Shown: positions 28,068-43,891, numbered from the stretch's first letter. The stretch: 64,000 bases of DNA from JACVRW01 sp963826165 (GCA_963826165.1 CAWGWC010000007.1:682001-746000); one strand, 5' to 3'. Made by a program: numbers and translations. Notes: generated by a model from the letters alone, not told the origin.

Positions 28068-28890
28068 GCGCGGCGGCCACGATCACCAGCACGAAGGCGA
28101 AGCTCTGCAGAACGATGCCGACGGTGGTGCCCGGCATCGGGTCGCCGAACACGAGGATCCCGCCGCTGATGGCCGTCACGTTGGCGGCCGCGCTCGTGAG
28201 TGTGATCACCGGAACCGCCTCACCCTTCTGCAGCCCTCGCGCCGAGGCGTAGAAGGCGATCACCGAGGCGAGGACGCAGGTGAGCAGCCAGGGCGAGACC
28301 ATTCCGAGCACGCCCTCCTGGCCCATCGAGGTGGTGAGCGCCTTGATGGCCACGTCGGAGACGCCGAAGAGGATGCCCGCCGCGGTGCCCAGCATCACGC
28401 CGTGGTGCTCGTGTGAGCCGAGCTTCTTGGACAGGACGAGGGCCGTGCCGAGCACCAGCAGTGCCGACTCGAAGGCGATCATGCCCGCGAGCGAGTAGCT
28501 CGAGTGGCCCCCGCCGCTGGTGGGCAGGGTCACGGCGAGCAGGACGAGCCCGAGCGCCGTGAGGCCGACCCCGGCCCACTGGCGGGTGCCGACCGAGCAG
28601 CCGAAGAAGCGCTCGGCCAGGACCGTCAGGAACACGAGGCCACCGGCGATCACGGCCTGGACGATCGACAGCGGGGCCATGGCGAGCGCGCCCACGTGGA
28701 AGATCCAGGCGATCAGGGCGACCAGCATGCCGACCGCGAACCACTTCGAGCGGAAGAGGCCCACGGCGCTGGCCACGGGATGCCTGAGCGACACGTCGGG
28801 CGCGGCGCAGGCGCCGCGATGCTTGAGTAGGAAGCCGACGTTGGTGGCGAATGCACACAGCAACGCAAGCACTATTCCGAGTTGGAGCAC
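28018..28890 (-). CDS. DMT/EamA- or NIPA-like integral membrane protein
   Basis: 290 residues with nine or ten predicted helices. The first is LGIVLALLCAFATNVGFLLK; later segments include AMAPLSIVQAVIAGGLVFLT, a typical drug/metabolite-transporter helix, and PVITLTSAAANVTAISGGIL. The pattern fits the DMT superfamily, close to the eukaryotic NIPA magnesium-transporter type found in actinobacteria. The cargo is unknown. The start is GTG at 28890. Confidence 0.72.
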   Translation of the reverse strand: MLQLGIVLALLCAFATNVGFLLKHRGACAAPDVSLRHPVASAVGLFRSKWFAVGMLVALIAWIFHVGALAMAPLSIVQAVIAGGLVFLTVLAERFFGCSVGTRQWAGVGLTALGLVLLAVTLPTSGGGHSSYSLAGMIAFESALLVLGTALVLSKKLGSHEHHGVMLGTAAGILFGVSDVAIKALTTSMGQEGVLGMVSPWLLTCVLASVIAFYASARGLQKGEAVPVITLTSAAANVTAISGGILVFGDPMPGTTVGIVLQSFAFVLVIVAAALTPAPLRAARANAAQA

Positions 28891-28925
28891 GAGTTATCTA
28901 AAGAGAGTGGTCTGGTTCAGCGTTC

Positions 28926-28968
28926 TAGGGGAAGGCGGACTCCCCTATCCGATAGTTCGTCCTATCGG
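28926..28968. promoter_or_regulatory. Two adjacent perfect stem-loops in a divergent intergenic region
   Basis: TAGGGGA (28926-28932) pairs with TCCCCTA (28941-28947), and two bases later CCGATAG (28949-28955) pairs with CTATCGG (28962-28968). They lie between the minus-strand membrane-protein gene and the plus-strand gene at 29017. Such paired 7-bp palindromes could be operator sites for one or both promoters or a 5' UTR structure. Confidence 0.4.
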
Positions 28969-29016
28969 CCCCCACGCCTCCCGCTTGAACGAGAAGGCGC
29001 CTAAGTCGTCAACCTA

Positions 29017-29556
29017 ATGGCTGCCCGTCAACGGCAAAACGAAACTTTGCAACAACAAGCGCACGACACACGACCAATCCTGTTCCTCGACGTGGACGGG
29101 GTGATCAGCCTCTTCGGGTTCCGACCCGGAGAGGACACCCTGCCCGGCCCCCTGCACTGGATTGACGGTGTCGCTCACTGCATCCCCGAAGACAACGGGG
29201 CAAGACTGGTCAGGCTAGCTGAAGGGTTTGACCTTGTTTGGGCAACCGGGTGGGAGGAACGCGCCAATGACCATCTGCCCTGGCTGCTCAAGCTGCCTTT
29301 CCGCAGCCTGCCGGTGCTCACCTTCGACGGCCGCGCCGTGTTCGGGTCCGCCCACTGGAAGCTCGATGCGATCGAGGAGTACGCGTATCAGCGCCCGGCT
29401 GCCTGGGTCGACGACAACCTCGACGAGGAGTGCCGGGAGTGGGCGGCAATGCGCGCCGTGCCCACCCTGCTGGTGGAGACGAGCCCCGCGGTCGGGCTCA
29501 CCGACGACCACGTGACGGAGTTGCTCGACTGGGCGGCCGGCCTGCGCCAGGCGTGA
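29017..29556 (+). CDS. Small HAD-like hydrolase
   Basis: 179 residues. HAD motifs are present in order: motif I ILFLDVDGVISLFG near residue 22 (the two catalytic Asp of DxDG), motif II ATGWEERANDHL near 75, a candidate motif III Lys in SAHWKLDAIEEY near 110, and motif IV AAWVDDNLDEEC near 127. There is little cap domain, which suggests a macromolecular or small-molecule phosphatase. The first ~18 residues are polar and poorly conserved in appearance, so a start nearer motif I is possible. No operon partner. Confidence 0.75.
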   Translation: MAARQRQNETLQQQAHDTRPILFLDVDGVISLFGFRPGEDTLPGPLHWIDGVAHCIPEDNGARLVRLAEGFDLVWATGWEERANDHLPWLLKLPFRSLPVLTFDGRAVFGSAHWKLDAIEEYAYQRPAAWVDDNLDEECREWAAMRAVPTLLVETSPAVGLTDDHVTELLDWAAGLRQA

Positions 29557-29562
29557 TTGCGC

Positions 29563-29593
29563 AAAAAGACGGGCCGCCCGAAGGCGACCCGTC
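29563..29593 (-). terminator. rpoC: Intrinsic terminator of the rpoBC transcript
   Basis: On the minus strand, GACGGGTCGCC and GGCGGCCCGTC pair (10 Watson-Crick pairs plus one T-G) across a TTCG tetraloop and are followed by TTTTT. It starts 28 bp after the rpoC stop and also ends just past the convergent HAD gene, where it can act as a weaker reverse barrier. Confidence 0.88.
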
Positions 29594-29620
29594 TCGAGAC
29601 TTGCGTGTGCCCGTCGGGCC

Positions 29621-33691
<4,071 letters not shown>

Positions 33692-33699
33692 TCGGTCCC

Positions 33700-37308
<3,609 letters not shown>

Positions 37309-37379
37309 GACGGCAACTCCTTCGAGTCAGTTGAGACAACGGCGGGCGAGGGCGAAACGGGCGCAAAGCGCGACCGACC

Positions 37380-37409
37380 AGAATAGCAGACCGAAACCCG
37401 CCCCCACAA
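37380..37409 (-). promoter_or_regulatory. Possible rpoB promoter
   Basis: On the minus strand TTGTGG (37404-37409) and TATTCT (37380-37385) are separated by 18 bp, about 70 bp upstream of the rpoB start. The match to sigma-70 boxes is partial (3/6 and 4/6). A promoter is expected in this 231-bp gap because rpoBC no longer adjoins rplJL, and the rest of the gap shows only GC-rich palindromes. Confidence 0.35.
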
Positions 37410-37539
37410 GGGGCGGTTGCGAGCCCACTCTCGGTGGCTCGCCCGGCCATCACGGACCCCGTCCCGAGGCGCCGAGAGTATGTGTCGGCGCGGCTAACGA
37501 GGGACGGCTACGGCTATAGGCCGACGGCCAGGATAGCGG

Positions 37540-38049
37540 CTATTCCTTGGTTTGGGCCCGCACAGCCAGGGCCACCATCGCCGCCGAGTACAACGAGTGG
37601 GGCACCCGGAAGCTGCGGCGCGTCAGGGGGCGCAGCAGGGTCACGCCGGTGCCCACCGCCAGGTCGCGAGCGAAATGGGCCAGCCCGCCGGCGGCCGCGC
37701 CCCGCGCATACTCCCTGAGCGGTCCTCTGGCCGCGGCGCCGATCAGGGTCGGCAGAGCCAGCGCCAGCAGACCGTGCGTCACCGGCCGGGGGTCGTCCAC
37801 CTGGGGCAGCGTGCGCGAGAACACGAGCGGGACGTGGTCCACGTCGGGCATCACCGAGCCCGCCATGAAGCCCGCCGACCACTCGGGCGAGCGCTCGGGG
37901 AGGTTCAGGAGCACCAGGGCCGCGGTGGCCACGTGGGCGGGCTCGTCCAGCAGGCCGATCAACAGCCAGGGCGGCCTCAGGTGCCGGATCGTCAGGTCCG
38001 CGGCCAGCACCGTGGTCACCGCCGCCAGCGCGATCGTTCGGCGGCTCAC
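37540..38049 (-). CDS. YdjM/DUF457-like membrane-bound putative metal-dependent hydrolase
   Basis: 169 residues from GTG 38049, which overlaps the stop of the preceding gene (GTGA). A hydrophobic start (TIALAAVTTVLAADLTI) is followed by further helices and the family's Asp/His motifs: SVMPDVDHVPLVF near 75, RPVTHGLLALALP near 95 and LAHFARDLAVGTGVTLLRP near 130. The family is linked to LexA regulation in E. coli (YdjM) but its reaction is unknown. It is the last gene of a three-gene string (ggt, VOC, this). Confidence 0.7.
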   Translation of the reverse strand: MSRRTIALAAVTTVLAADLTIRHLRPPWLLIGLLDEPAHVATAALVLLNLPERSPEWSAGFMAGSVMPDVDHVPLVFSRTLPQVDDPRPVTHGLLALALPTLIGAAARGPLREYARGAAAGGLAHFARDLAVGTGVTLLRPLTRRSFRVPHSLYSAAMVALAVRAQTKE

Positions 38050-38447
38050 CGGCCCTCGTACGAGATCAGCTCGAGCAGGCTGCCGTCGGGGTCGCGGAAG
38101 TAGACGCTCGTGCCCTCGTCGCGGCCGCCGTAGCGGGTGACCGGTCCCTCCTCGATGTCCACCTCGTGGGCGTTCAGATGCTCTTGGGCCGTCTCGATCG
38201 GCCCATCCCACACGAGGCAGAGGTCGGCGCCGCCGGGCTCGGCCGGCCGCTGCGCGATCGGGTGCGGGTCCATGCCGGGCCCATGGACGTTCAGCTGCTG
38301 GTCACCGAAGCGGTAGTGCCGTGACGGGCCGCCGTCACCCTTGTCGATCAGCTCCGCGCCGAGCACGTCGCGGTAGAACGCGTTCGAGCGCTCCCAGTCG
38401 GAGACGTGGATCACCACGTGGTCGATGCGAATCGGCGGCGCGTTCAA
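38046..38447 (-). CDS. VOC-superfamily (glyoxalase/bleomycin-resistance-like) protein
   Basis: 133 residues with the two beta-alpha-beta-beta-beta repeats of the vicinal-oxygen-chelate fold: IDHVVIHVSDWERSNAFYRD at the start, RFGDQQLNVHGPG mid-chain, and VYFRDPDGSLLELISYEGR at the end. The metal-ligand set His (in DHVVI), His (in LNVHG) and Glu (in LLELI) is present. Substrate unknown. The start TTG at 38447 is weakly supported; the core begins within eight residues of it. Confidence 0.85.
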   Translation of the reverse strand: MNAPPIRIDHVVIHVSDWERSNAFYRDVLGAELIDKGDGGPSRHYRFGDQQLNVHGPGMDPHPIAQRPAEPGGADLCLVWDGPIETAQEHLNAHEVDIEEGPVTRYGGRDEGTSVYFRDPDGSLLELISYEGR

Positions 38448-38459
38448 CCCTGCCGAATG

Positions 38460-40218
38460 CTACGGGCGCCTCAGCGTGGCGGCACTGCCACCGCCGCGAC
38501 GGGTCGGCTCGGCGGCGGCCAGCAGCCGGCCGCGCCGGCGGAACTCGATCGCCGTCACCGCGCCGATCTCCTCCATCGGCTCCCCGAACGTGTGGCCGTA
38601 GGTGTTCGCGAGCGCCTGGCCCTCGGGCGAGCGCGATGAAGGTGGGCTCCGCCGTGGTCCCGGTGTCCATGTTGCGCTCGACCGCCCGCGGCCGGCGGAT
38701 CGCCTGCGGCAGAGTGGCGTTCAGGTCAAGCCGCTCCAGCAGCACCTGGAGCACCGTCCCAGGGATGGTCGAGCCGCCCGGTGAGCCGATGGCGATGTAG
38801 GGCTTGCCGTTGCGCGTGACGATCGTCGGGCTCATCGAGCTGCGCGGCCGCTTCTTGGCGTCGGCGCGGTTGGGGGCGGTGGTCGAGTCGAACTCGAAGT
38901 CGGTGAGCTCGTTGTTGAGCAGGAACCCGTAGCCGGGGACGACGATGCCGTTGCCGCCGGTGGACTCGATGGTGAACGTGTACGACACCACCGTGCCCTT
39001 CTTGTCGGAGACGACGAGGTGGGTGGTCGACTGGCGCGGATGGGAGACGGTGGCCGATTGCCCGGCCGCCGCGCCGCCCGGATCGCCGGGCTCAACCGGG
39101 CTGGTAGCCGCCCGGGTCGGGTTGATCAGTGCGCGCCGCTGGGCGGCGAAGCTGTCGGACAACAGCCCCCGCAGCGGCACGTCGAAGAACTCGGGGTCGG
39201 CCAGGAAGGCTGCGCGGTCGGCGTAGGCGAGGCGCTCGGACTCCAGCAGCAGGTGGAGCGCACGGGTGCGGTCCGCTGCCAGGTCGCTGTAGCCCTCGAG
39301 AATGTTGAGGACCTCGCCCACGGTGCTCCCGCCGCTGGACGGCGGTGCCATGCCCCACACGTCGAGGCCGCGGTAGCGCACGCGGGTCGGCTTACGCCGG
39401 ATCGCCTCGTAGCTGCGCAGGTCGGAGCGCTCGAGCAGCCCCGGGCGCCAGACGTGGTCGGCCGTCGGGGCGATCGGAGGCTTCTGGGCGGCGGCGACGA
39501 TGGCCCTCGCCAGGTCGCCGCGGTAGAAGGCCCCGGCGCCCCTGTCGGCGATCAGCTTGTAGGTGCGGGCGAGATCGCGGTTGCGCAGCCGGTAGCCGAC
39601 GTCGCGCGGGGTGCCGTCCGCGTCGAGGTAGAGGGCGGCGGTGGACGGAACGTCGTCGAACCACGGGACGGCGTCCTCGGTCTGGGAGACGAAGGTCTCG
39701 TCGACGGCGAAGCCCCGGCGCGCGGTGCGGATACCGGGCCCGAGGGTCTTCTTCAGCGACCAGGTCCCGTAGCCGTCGAGCGCTCTCTCCCAGCCGGCAA
39801 CCGTCCCGGGCACGCCGGCCGACAGCCCGCTCCAGCGCGCCGGGTCGAACTCCAGCGGCGTGCCGTTCTCGATGAACGAGTCCGGACGCATCGCCGCCGG
39901 CGACTCCTCGCGTGAGTCGATGGTCGTGACCTTCCCGCCCGGAGTGCGGATGACCATGAACCCGCCACCGCCGATCCCGCACGAGTATGGCTCGGTCACG
40001 CCAAGTACGGCGGCCGCGGCCACCGCGGCGTCGACCGCGTTGCCGCCCCGGCGCAGCGTCCGGATGGCGGCCTTGGTGCCCTTCACGTCCACCGTGGCGG
40101 CGGCACCGTCGCGGCCGGCGGCGGTCGCCTGCTTGGTGATGCCCGTCTGGGCCCCGGCTGTCGCTGGCGCCACGAGAACGACGGCCACGACAGCGGTAAG
40201 GACTAGGCGGGCGATCAC
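38460..40218 (-). CDS. ggt: Gamma-glutamyltransferase, with one frameshift near the C-terminus
   Basis: About 585 residues when corrected. A signal peptide (LVLTAVVAVVLVAPATAGAQ) precedes the large subunit; the autoprocessing nucleophile Thr opens the small subunit at TTHLVVSDKKGTVVSYT near 395. IVVPGYGFLLNNELTDF and AIGSPGGSTIPGTVLQVLLE are conserved substrate-pocket segments. Near 38633-38640 one extra base throws the frame; the correct one continues PEGQALANTYGHTFGEPMEE and stops at 38460-38462. Uncorrected, the chain would run into the VOC gene to 38335. The span is 1759 bp, one over a multiple of three. It hydrolyses extracellular glutathione-like gamma-glutamyl bonds. Confidence 0.9.
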
Positions 40219-40258
40219 TCCAGGGGGCCTACCCGGGCTCGCCTAGGGATAAGCGCCT

Positions 40259-40301
40259 GCTCGGAACGAACTGCATGTATCTCATGCAGAACGTTCCGAG
40301 C
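40259..40301 (-). terminator. Long symmetric hairpin after rplL
   Basis: GCTCGGAACG (40259-40268) pairs with CGTTCCGAGC (40292-40301), and inside it CTGCATG (40271-40277) pairs with CATGCAG (40283-40289); the stems are separated by symmetric AA/AA. It begins 13 bp after the rplL stop. It probably ends or protects the rplJL transcript, although no T-run follows. Its perfect symmetry would also suit a protein-binding palindrome upstream of ggt. Confidence 0.65.
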
Positions 40302-40314
40302 GCGGCGTTCAGGC

Positions 40315-40695
40315 CTACTTCAGCTCGACGCTGGCGCCGGCCTCCTCGAGCTCGCCCTTGAGCTTGTCGCCCTCCTCGCGGTCCACGCCCTCGCGGATCG
40401 GCTTGGGAGCCTCGTCCACGAGCGCCTTGGCCTCCTTGAGGCCGAGACCGGTGGCGGCGCGCACGACCTTGATCACCTGGATCTTCTTGTCGCCGGCACC
40501 GGTCAGGACGACGTCCACGGTGGACGACTCCTCCTCCTCCGCGGCACCATCGCCGGCGGCAGCGCCGGCCGGGGCAGCGGCGGCGACCGCAGTCGCGGAC
40601 ACGCCGAACTCTTCCTCGAGCGCCTTGATCAGCTCAGACAGCTCGAGTACGGACATCTTCTTGATCTCTTCGATCAGTTCAGTTGCAGTGGCCAT
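40315..40695 (-). CDS. rplL: 50S ribosomal protein L7/L12
   Basis: 126 residues: an N-terminal dimer helix (LIEEIKKMSVLELSELIKAL), an Ala/Gly hinge (AAAPAGAAAGDGAAEEEE) and the C-terminal factor-binding domain (VVLTGAGDKKIQVIKVVRAA, LGLKEAKALVDEAPKPI). It forms the ribosomal stalk on L10. It follows rplJ by nine bases in the corrected reading. Confidence 0.98.
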   Translation of the reverse strand: MATATELIEEIKKMSVLELSELIKALEEEFGVSATAVAAAAPAGAAAGDGAAEEEESSTVDVVLTGAGDKKIQVIKVVRAATGLGLKEAKALVDEAPKPIREGVDREEGDKLKGELEEAGASVELK

Positions 40696-40704
40696 GGGCC
40701 CTCC

Positions 40705-41444
40705 TTACTCCTTCTCTTCGCCCTCGGAGGGCGCTTCAGTCGTGTCACTTGCATCGCCCTCGGAGGCGTCCCCCGTGGGGGCCTCGTCGGCAGGCTCGGA
40801 TTCATCGGCGGATGCGTCCGCCTCCGGCTCGGCGGGCTCGGCCTCGGCCGGCTCGGCGGCGGCCTCCGGCTCTGCAGCGGCCTCGGCCTCGCCGGCTCGG
40901 CGGCGGGCGCACCCCCCACCGGCACCATCCCCTCGTCGGCGATCTGCTTCAGCTGGATCGCCAGGCCGGAGATGAGCGCGTTCAGGCCTCGCACCAGGCC
41001 GGTGATCGGCGAGGCGATGACCCCGACGAGCTGGCCGTGGAGCACATCGAGCGCCGGGAGTCGCGAGAGCTCGGTGAGCTGCTCCACCGTCAGCGGCTCG
41101 CCGCTCATCACGCCGCCCTTGAACCCGAGCATCCCGTGCTCGCGGTTGAACTGGGCGAGCGCCTTGGCCGCCAGGGCCACGTCGCCGTCGGCGGCCACGA
41201 AGGTGAACGCGGTCGGGCCCTCGAGGACCGGCTTGAGGGTGTCGGCGCCGGCCTCGTCGGCCGCCCGCACAGTCAGGGTGTTCTTGACCACCCGGAAGCG
41301 AGCACCGGCTTCGTTGAGCCGGGTGCGCAGCTCGGCCGCCTGGGGCACCGAGATGCCGCGGTAGTCGACGGCGAAGACCGCCTCCGATTCCTTGATCTGG
41401 GCGGCCACCTCCTCGATGACCGCTGCCTTCTGGTCTCTGTCCAT
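40705..41444 (-). CDS. rplJ: 50S ribosomal protein L10 with acidic tail; one frameshift
   Basis: About 246 residues when corrected. Residues 1-175 are normal uL10 (AVFAVDYRGISVPQAAELRT, RVVKNTLTVRAADEAGADTL, RGLNALISGLAIQLKQIADE). After VPVGGAPAAEPA one base is missing near 40895-40905; restoring it gives an Ala/Glu tail (EAEAAAEPEAAAEPAEAEPA) ending EAPSEGEEKE at TAA 40705-40707. As sequenced the frame would run to 40674, inside rplL, with an implausible Arg/Pro-rich end. The span is 740 bp, one short of a multiple of three. It forms the stalk base and in other bacteria autoregulates via its leader. Confidence 0.93.
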
Positions 41445-41468
41445 GTCGTTCCGTTCTCTCGAATCAAA

Positions 41469-41492
41469 TGAGCCCGCACGCAGGCGGGCTCA
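41469..41492 (-). promoter_or_regulatory. Stem-loop in the rplJ leader (candidate L10-leader element)
   Basis: TGAGCCCGC and GCGGGCTCA (41469-41477 / 41484-41492) form a perfect 9-bp hairpin, followed on the minus strand by TTTGATT, 25 bp upstream of the rplJ start. The 143-bp rplA-rplJ gap also holds GGACCGGTCC. L10-(L12)4 autoregulation through a structured leader is known at this position in many bacteria; a terminator-type attenuator is the alternative. Confidence 0.55.
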
Positions 41493-41587
41493 CGGAACGA
41501 ACCGGATCGGGACCGGTCCTGCTCTGCTCGCTCCACCTGTCCCGGACTTACGGTCGCCGGGGGTCTCGGGCGGAAAGCTTTGAAGGG

Positions 41588-42310
41588 TCAGGCTACCGCG
41601 ACCGTCTCCTCCACGATCCCGCGCGTGCGCGAGGGGTCGATCTTGATGCCGGGGCTCGCGCTCGTTGTGAGCGTCACCGTCTGCAGGTAGCGGCCCTTGG
41701 CGGACGCCGGCTTGGCCTTCAGGATCTCGTCCAGCAGCGCCGCATAGTTCTCGAGCAGCACCTGGCCGTCGAAGCTGAGCTTGCCGATCGGCAGATGCAC
41801 GATCGCGTGGCGGTCCGTGCGGTACTCGATCTTGCCCGCCTTCGACTCCGACACCGCCTTGGCCACGTCCATCGTGACCGTGCCCACCTTCGGGTTGGGC
41901 ATCTTGCCCTGCGGCCCGAGGACGCGGCCGAGCTTGCCCACCACCGGCATCATGTCCGGGGTGGCGATGGCCACGTCGAAGTCGGTCCAGCCGCCCTCGA
42001 CCCGCTCGGAGAGATCCTCGGCGCCCACAACGTCCGCGCCGGCCTCCTCGGCCTCGCGGGCCTTGTCGCCACGAGCGAACACGGCCACGGTCATCTCCTT
42101 GCCGAGCCCGTGCGGGAGGGAGATGGTGCCGCGCAGCTGCTGGTCGGCGTGGCGCACGTTGAGGCCGGTGCGGATGTGCACCTCCACGGTCTCGTCGTAC
42201 TTGGCCGCCTCGAACTCCTTGAGGATCTCCACCGCCTCGTTGGGCGGGTAGAGGTGCTCGCGGTCGACCTTCTCGAGGTTGTTGCGATAGCGCTTGCCGT
42301 GCTTGGCCAT
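41588..42310 (-). CDS. rplA: 50S ribosomal protein L1
   Basis: 240 residues from ATG 42310: MAKHGKRYRNNLEKVDREHL, then VEVHIRTGLNVRHADQQLRG, MMPVVGKLGRVLGPQGKMPN near 125 and a KIEYRTDRHAIVHLPIGKLS block, all typical of uL1. It forms the mobile L1 stalk at the E site. Two bases separate its start from the rplK stop. Confidence 0.98.
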   Translation of the reverse strand: MAKHGKRYRNNLEKVDREHLYPPNEAVEILKEFEAAKYDETVEVHIRTGLNVRHADQQLRGTISLPHGLGKEMTVAVFARGDKAREAEEAGADVVGAEDLSERVEGGWTDFDVAIATPDMMPVVGKLGRVLGPQGKMPNPKVGTVTMDVAKAVSESKAGKIEYRTDRHAIVHLPIGKLSFDGQVLLENYAALLDEILKAKPASAKGRYLQTVTLTTSASPGIKIDPSRTRGIVEETVAVA

Positions 42311-42312
42311 GG

Positions 42313-42735
42313 CTAGCGGACGTCCACGCCCATCGAGCGCGCGGTGCCCTCGATGATCTTGGCCGCCTGGTCGATGTCGTGCGCGTTGAGGTCGGGCATC
42401 TTCTGCTCGGCGATCGCGCGCACCTGGGCCTGCGAGATCGTGCCGACCTTGTTGCGGTTGGGCTCGCCCGAGCCCTTGTCGAGGCCGATGGCCTGCTTGA
42501 TCAGCACCGCCGCGGGCGGCGTCTTGGTGATGAAGGTGAACGAGCGGTCCTCGAAGACCGTGATCTCCACCGGGATGATCGTGCCGGTGTCCTGCTGGGT
42601 CTGGGCGTTGAACGCCTTGCAGAACTCCATGATGTTCACGCCGTGCTGGCCCAGCGCAGGACCGACCGGCGGAGCCGGGTTGGCCTGTCCGCCGGGGACC
42701 TGCAGCTTGATGAGAGTCAGAACCTTGCGAGCCAT
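42313..42735 (-). CDS. rplK: 50S ribosomal protein L11
   Basis: 140 residues with LIKLQVPGGQANPAPPVGPA at the start, the thiostrepton-region helix LGQHGVNIMEFCKAFNAQTQ, and KVGTISQAQVRAIAEQKMPD near 96. It forms the GTPase-associated centre. It is two bases from nusG and two from rplA, the classic nusG-rplK-rplA order. Confidence 0.98.
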   Translation of the reverse strand: MARKVLTLIKLQVPGGQANPAPPVGPALGQHGVNIMEFCKAFNAQTQQDTGTIIPVEITVFEDRSFTFITKTPPAAVLIKQAIGLDKGSGEPNRNKVGTISQAQVRAIAEQKMPDLNAHDIDQAAKIIEGTARSMGVDVR

Positions 42736-42737
42736 GC

Positions 42738-43259
42738 TTAGACCTTCTTGACCTGGTCGAACCCGACCTCCACCGGCGTCTCCCGGCCGAAGATCGAGAC
42801 GAGCACCTTGAGCTTAGCTGCGTCCTCGTTGATCTCTGAGATCTCGCCGGAGAAGTCCGAGAGCGGCCCGGAGACCACCTTGACGGTCTCGCCCATCGAG
42901 AACTGAGCGCGGGTGCGCGGGCGCTCGGCGGTCTCGCGGTGGAGCAGCCGATCGACCTCACCCTGGTTGAGCGGCACCGGGTTGTTGGAGGCGCCGACGA
43001 AGCCCGTGACCCCCGGGGTGTTCTTGACGAGCGACCACGAATCGTCGGTGAGGTTCATGTTCACGAGCAGGTAGCCGGGCATGGTCCGCTGCTCCTTGGT
43101 CAGCTTCTGGCCGTCCTTCATCTCCTGCACCTGCTCGGTGGGGATGACGATCTGGCGAATGGCGTTCTCCTGGCCGAGCGAGATGCGTCGGTGCTCAAGG
43201 TTCTGCTTGACCTTGTTCTCGTGACCGGAGTAAGTGTTGACTGCGTACCAGCGAAACAT
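42738..43259 (-). CDS. nusG: Transcription antitermination factor NusG
   Basis: 173 residues from ATG 43259: NGN domain (FRWYAVNTYSGHENKVKQNL, MPGYLLVNMNLTDDSWSLVK, TPGVTGFVGASNNPVPLNQG) and C-terminal KOW domain (GETVKVVSGPLSDFSGEISE). It tethers RNA polymerase to the ribosome and Rho. There is no long N-terminal acidic arm as in Streptomyces NusG; in this genome the acidic arm is on SecE instead. The start shares one base with the secE stop. Confidence 0.97.
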   Translation of the reverse strand: MFRWYAVNTYSGHENKVKQNLEHRRISLGQENAIRQIVIPTEQVQEMKDGQKLTKEQRTMPGYLLVNMNLTDDSWSLVKNTPGVTGFVGASNNPVPLNQGEVDRLLHRETAERPRTRAQFSMGETVKVVSGPLSDFSGEISEINEDAAKLKVLVSIFGRETPVEVGFDQVKKV

Positions 43260-43891
43260 CAGAGGATTGCCTTGATCAGTTCGGAGAAAATGGCGTCCAG
43301 CAGGCCCAGGTAGCCGCCGGCGATGAGGACAAAGCCGAGCACAACGCCCGTGAGCGTGATGAGGGCCTGGCGATTCGGCCACTGCACCCTCTGGAGCTCG
43401 GCCCAGACTGCAATGAGGAACTGTATTACGCGCGGGCGGTGCTTGTGGCGCTCGGCCTCATCTGCCCCGCGCCGTCCCTTGACCGCGTAGCCGCCCTCGC
43501 CCTCGCCGGCGAGCTCGCGCTCCATCTCGAGCTCTTCCTCGATCTCCTCCTCGGTGAGGTGATCGTCGGCGTCGACCTCCCAGTCCTCGATCTCGCGAAT
43601 CGCCTCGTCCTCGGTGGCGGGCGTGTCTCGGTCGAGCAGGCCGCGTTCGCCATCGAGCACCTGGTCGGAGCGGCCCTCGTTCTCGGGCGGGGCACCCGCG
43701 GCCAGGCCCGGGTCGATTCCGGGAATGCCGAGCACGCGGTCCTGAGGGACTCCCTGGTCGGTCGGCTGCTCATCCGGCTCGGTCCGCTCCGGCGGGTCGC
43801 TGCGCTCGGCCGAGCCGCCGCTCTCGCCGGCTAGGCGACGGGCACGGCGGTCGGCCTGGCGCTGCTTCGCGCGTTGACGATCTCTCGCCAC
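43259..43891 (-). CDS. secE: Preprotein translocase SecE with ~150-residue acidic N-terminal arm
   Basis: 210 residues. The canonical single-helix SecE is only the last 58 (PRVIQFLIAVWAELQRVQWP, then ALITLTGVVLGFVLIAGGYL). Before it lies a soluble, low-complexity arm: a basic start (RQRAKQRQADRRARRLAGES), then a Glu/Asp-rich region (EIEDWEVDADDHLTEEEIEE, LEMERELAGEGEGG). GTG 43891 follows the rpmG stop by four bases and the frame is continuous. No internal start with a ribosome site stands out near the core. SecE clamps SecY in the translocon. Confidence 0.9.
   Translation of the reverse strand: MARDRQRAKQRQADRRARRLAGESGGSAERSDPPERTEPDEQPTDQGVPQDRVLGIPGIDPGLAAGAPPENEGRSDQVLDGERGLLDRDTPATEDEAIREIEDWEVDADDHLTEEEIEEELEMERELAGEGEGGYAVKGRRGADEAERHKHRPRVIQFLIAVWAELQRVQWPNRQALITLTGVVLGFVLIAGGYLGLLDAIFSELIKAIL

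Noticed and set aside
29563..29593. Hairpin after the HAD gene read as its own terminator
   Set aside because: The T-run is on the minus strand, so it belongs mainly to rpoC; on the plus strand the stem is preceded, not followed, by A/T bases.
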